This document shows positions 35,172-47,269 of a stretch of DNA of 64,000 nucleotides, piece by piece. The stretch is taken from positions 54,243,001 through 54,307,000 of the forward strand of contig NC_080578.1 of the NCBI RefSeq assembly GCF_029962835.1, given 5' to 3'. Source of the DNA: Magnolia sinica (taxonomy: Eukaryota; Streptophyta; Magnoliopsida; Magnoliales; Magnoliaceae). A program made the translations under genes and the position numbers. The notes beneath the pieces are model-generated. The model saw only the letters and a program-made list of their open reading frames with translations. It was not told the origin of the DNA and made no database searches. The stretch's first letter is position 1; each line of letters begins with the position of its first letter.

Positions 35172-35354
35172 TGCCTTAAATTTCTTTTTGACTTCTTCAA
35201 CATATTTTCCCATTTATTGATGTCCTATCTCTGATGATAAATACCTGTCTTTTTGCTCCGCCCACTGCATCGAAACAGCTTTCCTTTCCTGTACATTTCC
35301 CACATTTTCTTCTTTTTTCCTTCTCTAGTCTCCTCTGTTTCTTGATTCGAAGAA

Positions 35355-38300
35355 ATGGAAAGAGAGCAGGAGTGGGAAGGAGAGGAGTCCGCTCCGACTC
35401 TTACACTAAGGACCCGGAAGGGCAAAATGGTAAATCTCGACGCTGCTAGAGTAGAACGGCCGGCAGAGACCGACCGAAGCGTTTACTTGGATAGAGTTGA
35501 AGGTAAGAACAGCACAACAACCGTCCTACTATTTTGAGATTCTATTTTTATATTTCTTAGTAATGTTAAATGACCCTTTTGCCCTTGCACTACTCCCGTT
35601 TTTTAATCCAACCGATCCCGGGGACATTTTCTGCTTTCAAAGTTGGGCTTTTGAGTTTCAGCAGTAGAATATAGATTATAGAAAGGGAAAATTGTAATTC
35701 TGTTTATTTATTTATTTATTGGCTGCGTCATGATATTTGGTGCAACCAAACACGCCCTTTCTCTTTTGTTGAAACTGCGAAATTCTTCCGAAATGCTAGT
35801 AATTTGCTGAGAAATTCATCCGCTTTTAGTTTCTATGGAAATCTAGATCTTTCTTTATTGTTTTTGTTGTTTTTTTGTCTCAGACTGGGGATTTTGGCTA
35901 TAAATTTCAATGGTCTCGGCATTATAGGTTAAAGATCGGTGTTTTTTTTTTCTTTTTTTTCCTGGACGTTTTATGGTGCGTTTGGTAAGACCACCAGAAG
36001 CTACTTCTGGCAGCTTCTCTTACAAAATAGGAGTTATTCTGAAGTGTAGAATGGCTTCTATTTTGAAAGAGAAGCTTCTACGAAACGAACCCTTGGTCTC
36101 TGAGGATTATTCAAGTTGTTTCGGTTCTTGAACGGGTCAATTGAGGGTCCGTTTGGATGTGCCAAATATTAGACCCCGATGCCCCTTTTTAGGCCGGACG
36201 GGCTGCATTTTGGGCGTCTGTGCTTTTGGGGTAGCAGAGAAAATGGGAATTGTGTCAGGCCTCCTTCCGTTTTCTCTACTCTGGATGGTTATTTGATGAG
36301 CTTCTGGTCTGAGCTTAAATGCGTTGAGTATCTGTCTGGTGTTGAAGCATTCCGGTTGCCCTGAATACCAAGTGATACCCAAACAGACCCTCGTTGGAAG
36401 GCTTGATCCTCTTCGAGAAACAGAGTTAGAATGTTGGGATTATCTTTGAGTCGATATAAATGATTCTGTTTCTTTCTATACTGGGAATAATTACTCATCA
36501 TTGTGGAGCCCAAGTGGTTGAAACTGAGTCGCAATGCAGCTAGTGACCGGAGCAGGCAAGTCGACTCGGTTTTGAGCTTATTCATTGTGGTGACATGTTC
36601 TAGGTTCGTACTGAATTGTTCATGGATATGGCACTCTCTCATAGGCTTGCACGAGCCATGGATCTATTTGGTCATTGGAGTTTTTGCGGCTATCACACTC
36701 CATTGGGTTAATGGAAAATCATGCACACACCATTACTATATTAATCTGTCAGAAATTTTATTACTGGTTGGAAAACATGAAGGGTCATTTCTTGATCAAT
36801 ATTTATTAATCAGAAAAGAGAACAGACACCTGTAGCAGCCCCAGATTTTTATTTTTATTTTTTTTTAAAAAAAAAAAGAAGAAAAAAGAAGAAAAAAAAA
36901 AGCCAAATGTTAAGTTGGGCCACTCAGATCTTCTTTCAATCACAATTAGTCCATGTAATTGCACAGTAACATATATCACAAATCAAACTGTCTTCTTAAC
37001 TGTAGACTAGTGGGTCCGGTCGTGATTCATAGGTCCCTTTTTCCAGTATTTGCTCACAAACTCAGCATACCACAAGAATATGGTAGTCTATTAGGGTCCG
37101 TTTGAATACCACCCAATAAGTAACTTTTTAACTTATGTTAAGTTAATAAGCTACCTTTTTTTCTTTTTTACTTGACGTAGTTTTGTAAGCATCATTGTAA
37201 AAGTAACCAATGAAAGTTACTTATCTTCATAAGTTTTTTTTTTTTTTTTTCCAACTTTTGTTTTTTCTACTTCTTTTCAACATCTGACTTTGCTACTTCT
37301 CTCTCTTTATGTGATGGATGGTCTATCTCAAAGGAGGCTCCATATGATGGATGATCCGCATCAAAAGTGGGGCCCACATGGTGGATGGTCGACATCAAAG
37401 GTGGGCCTCACATTATGGATGATCCACATCAAGGTGAGCCCACATAATGGATTCTCCACATCAAAGTTAGGCCCCTAAAACTGAATGGTCCACATACAAA
37501 GCATGTTCTGCATGATGGATGACCCACATTGAAAGTGAGGCCCAAATGATGGACAGTCCATATCAAAGGTGGGCTCCACATGAGGGGCAATGGATGTTGA
37601 AGGTGGCCCCACATGATGGACAATAGCATTGAAGGTGGGGCCCACATGTTGAATGAAGGTGGGCCCCACATAATGGACAATCCGCATCAAAGGTTGAACC
37701 CTAATGATAAATTGTCCACCTCCAGGCAGGCCCTGCATGATGGATGGACACCATGAACGGTCAACATCAAAGATGGGCCACACATGATGGATGGACCACA
37801 CCATGGATGGTCAACATCAAAGATGGGCCCCACATGATAGGTGGTGGAAATTGTAGGTGTGCCACAAATGATGGATGAGCCACATCAAGGTGGGCCCCAC
37901 ATAATGGATAGTCCACATCAAAGGTGTTGTGATGAGTTGCTCACATCCAAGGTGGGCCCTACATGATGGATGGCTCACATCGAAGGTGGGGCCCACATGA
38001 TGGATGATCCACACAAGAGGTGGGCTCTATATGATGGGCGGTGGATATTAAAGGTGGGCTGCACATGATGGATAATAAAATTGATAGTGGGACCTCCGTG
38101 ATAGATGATCCATATCAAGGGGGGCCCCATATTAGGACATTCACATCGAAGGTTGGCCCCAAATGATGAATGGCCCACATCCAAGGTGGGCCCCACTTGG
38201 TAGATGACCCACTTCAAAGTTGGGCGGTCCTCATTATAGATGGGCCCGCATGATGGACGACCCACATCTAGAGTGGGCCCCACATGATGGATAGCCCACA

Positions 38301-41300
38301 TCGAAGGTGGGCCTCACAATGTGGATGGTCCACGTTGAAGGTAATCCCCACATGATGGATGGTTCACACTAAAGACATGGCCAAGGTAGGCCCTAATGAA
38401 CAGTCCACATCAAAGGTTGGGCCCTATGATGGACGGTGGATATTAAGGGTGGACCAAACAAACTTGAGGGATTAGTACTTGTGTGATCTTGGAAATTAAA
38501 CATACTTTTTAACTTTTTGGATGATAAGTATGTTGTTTACCAAACGTATCTACTTTTTAGATAAGTAGAAACCAAGATAAGGTATAGTAGCTTATGTAAA
38601 GTAACTTACGATCCAAATGCCCCCTTAGCTTTCTAGATGCATCACAAGGAGATGCATTTCTGTTATTCTGCTTCAGCAAGAGACATGGATCTAGACCCTT
38701 CCTCAGTCCTGTTGAGGAGGAAGTGTTGCATACACAACACTAAGCATCGACTTCCAAATAATTGAAATTTTGAGTGCATGGTTTTTTAAGGACTGATCTG
38801 ATTAAAATTGTTTTGGTAACTCTCATTATTCGTTTTCATTGGTACTATATACCCAGCATAATCTCTTTAGTAACTTCTCTGTAGTCCAGCATAATGAATC
38901 ACTATTTAATGAGCAATTCCACCTGCAAGCCCTCACCTGCAAATTCTAAAACACAAGCATTCCACACGTGCTAGTGTGGATGTATGCAATCTTGGTTGTT
39001 AATTAGGCAGCCACAACGGTAAATCTGCCCAGGCCCAAAACTCATTCTGGTATGCCCTTTCCTGATGGGCCACACATATATGAAGAAATGGATGGTTAAA
39101 AAGGGATGACTATTGGCGCCCTCTTGACATACATGTGTTGCTCACTTGGTGAGTTCACTGGCTTATTTTTACACTGGGGCACATAAACCATGGTTTCCAC
39201 TGATGTATGGCCTATATATCATGCACATGTGCCATTGGGAGCTTGTGTTTAGCATTTGCAGATGATCTGTGCAAGTAGCTTTCCTTGTATTTAATTCCAG
39301 AGCAAGATCAAGTTGGCCTATAGGCTGTCAGTTTTTTTAGATCTAGTCAATCCTGCATGACATCATCTTTCTTTTACTATTTCCTTGGCATTTTTTTATT
39401 GGAGATGATGTCCTTTTAGGTATATATTTGGTGATTGGTTTCTGGTATTTTTCTGATGTAATGAGTTCTATCTCTCCCATTTTGGTATTTGGCGAACATA
39501 AAATTACTTTTGCATTTCTATGACTGAAGGAATATGGAAGTGTCGCCACTGCACATGGACCTACCGAATGGGAAGTCCTGGCATAGATCATGCTCACAAT
39601 CATGAAGAGTATTTCAGAGGGTTGGCGAATGCCAAAACATTATCTCAGCAGGGATCATGTTTTGGTTCACAAAGTCAACAAGGTCAGTAGCTATCGAATT
39701 TTCCAAAGCAGAAGATAGCAGTAAACGCTAAACAGTTATTAGAGCTCAAATGATCCAACTAATTGATCAATATTCTCTACAGATAGCTAAAAATCCATGT
39801 GTAATCTTTCATCTTGTCTTTTTTTTTTTTTTTTTTTTGGTATCATAATATGAAAATGGAATTTGCCATCTTCGTCAAGTAGAAACTATCATGTCATATT
39901 TCTCACTAGTAGTTCCAATGTTATCTCTTGTTTTCCTTTAATCATGAATCACTTCTGGCATGGAAATACTCCTATGTTTCTTTCTTGCGGTGCACATAAC
40001 ATGAGAGATGCAAGTGACAAAATGGTTATATGCTTGCAGGTATTGCATCTACTGATGAAAATTGGGGGACAAAATTGAGCACTGTTGGCTTTTCTGCTGG
40101 TGAGAAAAACCAAGGGAATGGTGAAGCAGATCTTGAAACAATAGAAATGGATGTTGAGAGGGTATTAGAAGAGCAGGATACACACGATTTATACTGTCCT
40201 AATTGTAACTCATGTATTACTAAGAGGGTTATTTTACGTAAAAGAAAACGGGGGGGTCAAGATGTCCAGTTTGAGTCAAAGCGTGGAAAAATTGAACCAG
40301 TACTTCAACCTGATCTGAATGCTAGTACTGACACGGGGCCTGACGTCTTCAGATGTTTATCGTGTTTCAGCTTTTTCATTCCAACAGGTATGACTTTGTC
40401 TCAAACATGTGTGGCTACTATTTTTATTTATGATTTTATCTTACAGTTTTCGTAGTTGTTTGCTCTTCAAACCTAGAAGTATGGTCTTTTTTGACAGGTG
40501 ATAAATATCCTTTTGCGGTAATTTAAGATATTATTATGACTGAATGGTGCATTACTGCTTAACGTTCCCATTTGATAATTTAATGCTTCTTGCATATCCT
40601 ATGGTGTACTTGATTAGAATGAGAAATGATTGTTCGCCATAGGGCTACATGCTGATATGTTATAGTACCTTAAATTGAAATACATGTACTCACTTATATA
40701 CGAACGTCACATACGTTTACTTTCAGTCAAGTAGTTTATATTGAAATCCTATATTTTTCAGGACCATTTTCTTGCTAAATAAAGAGAAATGCAACTTCAG
40801 TGGAAGACAATGACTGTGCAGAAAAATTTACAGATTTGCACTTAGTTGCCCAATCCTTCTAAATAGGTGCAGCTCTAACTTTGAATCACACTTCAGACTT
40901 GTGCTCCTGCTCCTTTTTCCTACCTATTTAATATTTATACTTAGAAAACATTTTCAAATTAGACACTTCCCACTCCCGCACCTGAACTTGTTGCCGCTTC
41001 AGTTCACGCTTCATGCAACTGTAGATTTCCATGAGGAGAATTTGGCTGACATCCATTTAGAAGTCTGTGGGACTTGTTTCCAATGGTATCTCATATTCTC
41101 ATTTTCTCACAATTTAGTAAATGCAGTGTTGGTTGAGCAGATCCTAGATTGTTCAATGATACTATTAGATTGAGTCCAACACTACCTACTGTACAAAAGA
41201 CTACAACAACATGGTCTCTTCATAAGAACTGGAGAATCTTTTACATGTGTGTTCACACTAGCCTACCTACACACCTCTACATGCGCATGTATACATGTAT

Positions 41301-44300
41301 GTACGCACACAAGTAGAGTGTATACAAAGAGATTCTCAACTATGGTGGCAATGGGTTGGATTCATTCTGGTTGGGCTCAACTTGGGCCTGAATTGTTTAC
41401 TAAACTGGCCAAGAAGTTAACCAGACTCCAACCCCTTTACTAAACGGTCCAAGAATTCAAAGCCAAGCCCAACCCATGAGCCATGAACCACAACACAAGC
41501 CCAACAAATCTGCTAAGCACATCAATTTGAGCCCATTACTAAACGGTCCAAGAATTCAAAGCCAAGCCCGACCCACGAGGCATGAACCACAACACAAGCC
41601 CAACCAATCTGCTAAGCAGATCAATTTAAGTCCATTACTAAATGGTCCAAGAATTCAAAGCCAAGCCTGACCCACGAGCCATTAACCACAACACGAGCCC
41701 AACCAATCTGTTCAGTAGATCAATTTAAGCATGTGACCCAACTTGAAACAAATTCTTAGGTCCGTGCTCCACTTATCTCAAAATGTTACTTAGTGGGCCT
41801 AATTCTCGGGCCCTAGTTTTTAAGAGGTCTATTAGTATTTATAAGCTTCTTATGAGCAGATTGGTTCAGGGTCAGCCTGACCCAACCCATTTACTCAATG
41901 GGTCTCACTTGGACCAGGTCTAATGCATGCCCTGCCAAATGGGGCCTAAACCCATCTAAGAAGCGGCTTGGGCCAGCTGCCTGTGGACCGACCTGACCCA
42001 TTGTCAGCCCATGCTTGAAAATTCACATTTTTTACCGGTCTCCTTACATTTCAATGTGTAACATCTTTGGGCAGCAATTTGCCCACAAATTGTAGACATC
42101 AGCCACTTGTAGACATGGTGAGCAAAGTAAGGGTGCAAATTGTGGTTTGGGTCGGGTTGAGCATCAACTTGAGTCTAACCTGATCTCAAGAGGACCCAAC
42201 CTGCAACCCGATCAGACCCAAATTCCAACCTTTGGTGCCCAACCTGAACCCAACCTGATCTGTCCCAACCTCAACACAACCCAAATACATGTGATTATTC
42301 CCAAACCCCCCCTAACCAGTGTTCGAAATATCGGTATCGCACAATGTATCGCACCCTTGGGATACAGATACGTATCGGTTATCGCACGTGATATATCGTT
42401 TGTGTCGCATAGTTTATCGCACTTTTTGGGAAACATGGGGAAACATTAGCAAAATGGTTGAATTTTTTTATGAAACTTTGGGGATTATTTAAAAAACCTT
42501 AATGCACACTTTTAAATCATAAAATATCAAAAAAGAAGTGCACATAATAAATTTCCTTTGTATAAGGTACTAAGTTATGCGTGTTATCTGATTAAACTAA
42601 GGTAAATATATTTAAATATGATGCATACCATTTATAAATGTATAAAGATATGTACAAACATCAATTGGAATTCATTTTAACATGTCATTTTAGGGCATGG
42701 GCCGAAAAATAAGGTAGATCCAAATCTGAGGTGGACCACACCACACAAAATAGTGTTCATTGAATGATCATCATTAAACTATTTTGGGCCTATAATTTTT
42801 TTGGATAAAGCTAATATTTATGTTTTCCCATCCAGGTTTGTCAAACCTCATGGATAGATTGGATGGCAAATAAACATTACGGTGGGCTTTAAAAAGCTTC
42901 AATGGTGGACATCATTGCCACCACATTTCTTGTAGTGTGGTACTCTTGATCTTTCATTTGTCTCCTTTTTGGCCTCATGCCTTAAAATTACTTATGAAAA
43001 TGGATGGAGGGTGTGGATTGGCTGGTGTACCACACGAAGTATGAGCATGTGTCGTGCGAAGATGGGATGCAGATTTCCTACTAAATCCCTCCGCAGGAGT
43101 GGGGCACACCGTGATGTTTGTGAGAAATCTACTCTATCCATCAGTTTTGTGAGATTATTTTAAGACTTGAGGCAAAAATTGAGCAGGATCCAAGACTCAA
43201 GTGGGCTGCACTAAAGAAAAAGGTGGGTAGGGAAATTCCTACCGTCAAAACCTTCCTGGGTCGACAGTGATGTTTACATTCCTTCCATACCGTTCATTAC
43301 GTCATCACTACTGGGATGAATTGAAAACCCAAATATTAGACTGATTCAAAACCTGTGGCCCCATGAATATTTCAGCTGTGGACCTTCAATCCTCACGTTT
43401 TCGGCCTCATTACTTAGACAAAATTACACTAAACGATTGCAACACATTTACTTCACCAGCATCAGAAACTTCCATGGTAGCAAAAGATCAAAATGGCACT
43501 GGAATGCATCGAAAGGATGGATTGTCAAAACCTCAACGAGAGGGGAATAATGCTTTCATTCCATCAATTCCAGGAGTTTCATCACCTAAAGGAGTTCAGA
43601 TTGACATTTCAAAACTGGAGGCTGCAGCTAAAAAGACTTATCTTGGTATGAAATTGGCTTTTCAAGTCCATTGTTCATGATTTTGCTATTCGTAAGATGA
43701 CATATTAAAATTGTATTAAAGCACTTTCATACCATTCTCCCTCTTTGTTTTTTATGCTGCATAAAACAATTAGTTTTCTACTGCTTAAGGTTTAACTTCA
43801 AACTTACGAGATTGCTCGATTCATGCCATCATGTTGCAGAGGATGATGCAATACTACCTGTTGTAGCAGGCACTGCTACACCAGCGGGACCGTTGTCATC
43901 TCAGAGCAATCAAACTGTTCCTTCAGCAGCAGCACCAGGAGTCTTGCAAGATAGGGAGACCAAAATAGAAACTGTTCAACGGAAGTTTGATGGAGCTAGG
44001 ACTCGTGAATGGGATATCCTAAAAAGCATTGTGTATGGTGGTTTAATCGAGTCAATCACAAGCCTTGGTGTGGTTTCATCTGCAGCTGGTTCTGAGGCTG
44101 CCACATGTAAGTGGCTCAGGAAATTTAGTATATTATGACGGTGGGATCTACATTGATTTGTATATATTAGTAAGTAGCCACAAAATCAACTTCTGGTTGA
44201 CTTTCCATGAATTGCTTTTGTGAAAACTGAAACCCCAATTGCCAGGATGTTGTTTTTCCTTCTCTGCCTCCAAACTAAATTTAGTTTGTTTCAAGTAGTA

Positions 44301-47269
44301 CTCGAGACAAGAAAAGTTATGTTCGCGGAAATGCTTCAACCATTTGGTTTCAGTCCAAAGGTTCAGATTAATAGATGTAAAATTCAAGAAACATATAGGA
44401 TGCAATTTGAACTATGCTATTGACAGAAACAGTGACGCTGAATATGTAAACTCGATCTTCATCTAACCTTATAGGAACATAGTTCAGAAACCATGAAACT
44501 CGATTCAACTTGATGTTTATTTAGCTTGGTTTGACTCAAAGACTCAATATTTAATTATTATAAATTGAGAATATTAGGATTGTTAATAGATATTTAACGT
44601 AAAATGTCATAGAAGTAAATATCTAACTCAAAGCAATAACATTGTTGATACTTCATTTGTTAAGGTCATTGCTTTCTTAGTTGAGGTTAGGGGTTTGAAT
44701 CTTACTTCCAACATATATTGGTGTCTGCCGGGTCGTGTTGAGTCGACCAAGGCAAGTCAGGCCCAGTTACGAGTTTCCCATAGACTCAGCTCAAAATCTC
44801 TCCGAGTTGAGTTGACACAGATGAGTTTCGAGTCAAATCTGCGAGTTCTAGAACTATGGTAGGAACTTGGTACTTAGCTCACATTCTTATGCTTTGACAT
44901 TCTACAGCACATGAATCAGAATGATTTTACTAAAAACTAGGTCATTCTAGTAACTAGTACCCGGAGATAGCTATCTAAGCTTTTGCTTTAATTGATATTG
45001 ATGTGGTCATTAGGTTCCCTTGCATTTATATTGTTTAGAAAACTGAAGTTTGTTCTTTCTTTCTTGTAGAAAGATCATATACTGTGATTTTTGTTATTCC
45101 TTTGCAGTGAATATTGTTGCTTTGGGATTGGCAAATCTGATCGGCGGACTATTCGTGATTTCTCAAAATGTGAGTAGCTTTCTATGTCAGTGTCATTCTC
45201 TTTCAATTGTTCTGCACTGGAACTTGTCCTGCTTTTGTGGGTGGGTCACTACAAAGTCCAAACTGGTTCAAATAAATGACCCATGACTCCAAAATGAATA
45301 AAATAAAGGTTCGACAAGTTGACCCAGATTGTTGGACTGGATTAACTGCCTGGCCCAACTGGATGCACCTATTGACCTGATTGTTCTAACATCAAACAGT
45401 TACTTTCCCAAAATGGACTTCTAGACCTGGATTGCTATGGTGCATGTATCCTGTCTGGGTTTTGAAACGGTAATCAGTTATCTCTGTTTTAGAGCTTTAT
45501 CTTCATAGATGTTGAGATTCCTTTCTTGTTTTAGTGATCCAAAAAGTTGATATTGTTTGTGGGCGCTGCTTTGGATGGGCTAAGAACAAAAAATCCCGCG
45601 GATTGGATTGAATCTCTTTGGAAAAATCTCACAAAGAACAAATGTACAATTAAGAGAGAAAATACAACGATGGTTCACATTCAACTAAGAAAATCCCCAA
45701 TATTCTACAATTAGGATCTTCCAACATGGGGGATTTTCGTTTGTAATTATATGTGATGGGGTACGTGGTATCAATAGTTTGGATCCTTGAACATTGGCTC
45801 CACTTGTGCAAACGTACAATTGAAGATCCAGTTTCTATTTCATTTTTGTGTTATCATTTTACATTTATTCTGCAGTGCATTACTTGGATTGCCTTGCCAT
45901 ATGCTTCTTCAGTGACTGAAATTACATAAATAACCTCTGCATTGTTTGTTAGAATCATGGATAGGGTCAGCAACGGTCAGGCCTGGAATTGATTAGGGCT
46001 AGAATTTTGAACTGCCCAGGCATTGCCCAGTCAAATTCTGGATTTTGCTGGCCGTTGCCAGCCCTAAGCATTGATAGTTAGGGAGCTCCAACAATAGAAA
46101 AGGAGACTCTGATGATACTTCTGCATGTCATGTTTCTCTGAGCTTCATGAAGCCCACAAGCACCTCTAAGTGCAGCAACACGCGCTAACCTGGTATCTAT
46201 GGTCAGTTCTACCATGTAGATTGCCTGGTCCAAGAATCAGGTTGGTCCACTCATCAGGCACGCGACGCATCAACATTGACTGTGGACTTGCCATAATTTT
46301 ATATTTTATTTTTAAAAAACCATTTATGGTTTTTGTACGTCTCCTCCTAATTATTTGACTGGCCTGATTTTTGGGCCAGCTCATCTAAATGATGTGGCCC
46401 ATCTGATGCATAGCTTGGATGTGGCTGCATGCTAAGATTTGCATTACCATGTGGCAGAATCTCTTTGGTTAGTTTGTTGCTTCCCAACTCAGTAGTTGTA
46501 GCGATGCATCATTACATATGAATTGCGCATCTTAGACCTTAGTCACATAATGGCATATTACACATTTCTGGATTTGCTTGGTGTGTTTTGTTGCACCAAA
46601 TATCACGACTTTTCATGATATTTTAGGATTGCTCATTTTAATTTGGTTTGAAATTTCATGATATTTGGTGCAATGACAAACACTTGTGATCTTGATCCTT
46701 TTAAAAAAAAATAAAAATTACCAAGTTTGAGTTCTTTTGCAAATTTGTATCTTTTCAGAAAATCTGATTACTTCCCTATTCCGATCTACATATGCTTACA
46801 GCTTAAGGAGCTGAGAAATGAACAACATAGTGCCAATGATCAAAGCGAACAAAATCTTGATCGGTACCAGGAAATACTTGGGCAGAGAGAAAATTTCTGG
46901 CGGCATGTGGTTGTTGCAGTCTTTTCATACATCATATTTGGGCTAATTCCACCTGTGATTTATGGCTTCTCATTCCGAAAGACTGATAACAAGGAGTACA
47001 AGCTTATAGCGGTTACTGCAGCTTCTCTTCTATGCATCGCTTTGCTTGCAATCGGCAAGGCCCATGTCCGAAAGGCACCAAAGACCTACATTAAAACCTT
47101 GTTGTACTATGTTGGCGTTGGGATGCTGGGGTCAGGCCTCTCGTATGTAGTGGGCCAGCTGATCAAGAAGCTTTTGGAGAAGCTTGGGTGGTTCGACTCC
47201 GGTGCAGCTAACCCAGTGTCTGTATTTGTGGAAACAAGGTCAATGAGGTCGAGATGGGCATCTTATTGA
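35355..47269 (+). CDS. MEB: Membrane protein of ER body-like (MEB1/MEB2 family, VIT-like)
   Basis: Predicted exons are 35355-35502, 39530-39682, 40040-40387, 43376-43645, 43840-44106, 45108-45169 and 46802-47269. All introns are GT-AG and all joins keep frame, giving 571 residues. Exon 2 carries IWKCRHCTW (residues 51-59). Exon 3 has CPNCNSC (153-159), a basic KRVILRKRKR and CLSC (206-209). Residues 364-571 form a VIT-like membrane domain: WDILKSIVYGG, NIVALGLANLIGGLF and three more hydrophobic segments. About five membrane spans are visible. In Arabidopsis the MEB proteins sit in the ER-body membrane, bind NAI2 and can lower metal toxicity in yeast. ER bodies are largely a Brassicales trait, so the role here is open; iron or manganese handling at an endomembrane is an inference. 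Exon 4 may instead start at 43460, giving 543 residues. The exon 2 acceptor (ctgaag) is weak. No frame damage is seen. Confidence 0.85.
35974..36093. mobile_element. Short MITE in intron 1
   Basis: The ends 'ggtgcgtttggta' and 'tacgaaacgaaccc' are near inverses. The interior is an imperfect fold-back of 'agaagctacttctgg' and 'agagaagcttct' type. Total length is ~120 bp, typical of hAT-like MITEs. The superfamily is not proved. Confidence 0.55.
36143..36392. mobile_element. 250 bp MITE in intron 1
   Basis: The left end 'gagggtccgtttggatgt' and the right end 'atacccaaacagaccctc' are inverted repeats with two mismatches. The element is non-coding; overlapping ORFs on both strands are incidental. 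The target duplication is unclear. Confidence 0.65.
37094..38624. mobile_element. PIF/Harbinger-like non-autonomous element enlarged by a minisatellite (intron 1)
   Basis: TTA at 37091-37093 and 38625-38627 flanks ends 'gggtccgtttgaat' and 'atccaaatgcccc', which pair as inverted repeats. Sub-terminal segments also match in inverse ('aagtaactt'). A 3 bp TTA/TWA duplication is the PIF/Harbinger signature. Between the ends lies the ~34 bp array described next, so the element is far larger than a usual MITE. It carries no transposase. Confidence 0.65.
37300..38470. repeat. Minisatellite of ~34 bp units, roughly 33 copies
   Basis: Units follow the pattern 'gatggatgatccacatca' then 'aaggtgggccccacat', 32-36 bp each, with frequent substitutions. 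ORFs here (repeats rich in HHVGPT or WSTSK) are artefacts. The array lies in intron 1 of the MEB-like gene. Confidence 0.9.
41440..41736. repeat. Three tandem 99 bp units in intron 3
   Basis: 'aaacggtccaagaattcaaa' or its variant starts at 41442, 41541 and 41640, so the period is 99 bp. Each unit also has 'catgaaccacaacac' and 'gctaagca'. Non-coding; the reading frame repeating RIQSQARPTRHEPQ results from 99 being divisible by three. Confidence 0.92.
42676..43404. mobile_element. Two degraded MITE copies in intron 3, reaching into exon 4
   Basis: 42676-43080 holds the phrases 'cattttagggcatgggcc', 'gtggaccacaccacac' and 'aaagctaatatttatg'. 43088-43404 holds 'accgtgatgtttgtgag', 'aagactcaagtggg', 'cctgtggccccatgaa' and 'ttcaatcctcac'. 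Both line up in order with the element at 49068-49525. The second copy appears to run past the predicted exon 4 acceptor (43375). Confidence 0.6.

Noticed and set aside
36137-36642. Minus-strand ORFs overlapping intron 1
   Set aside because: They cover MITE sequence, have no recognisable domain and oppose a well-supported gene.
40491-40511. Possible extra small exon of the MEB-like gene after 'tttttgacag'
   Set aside because: The segment up to the next GT is 20 nt and breaks the phase; no family motif is seen.
41249-41670. Two ORFs in intron 3
   Set aside because: One is simple sequence and the other is the 99 bp tandem repeat, whose period is divisible by three and so stays open.
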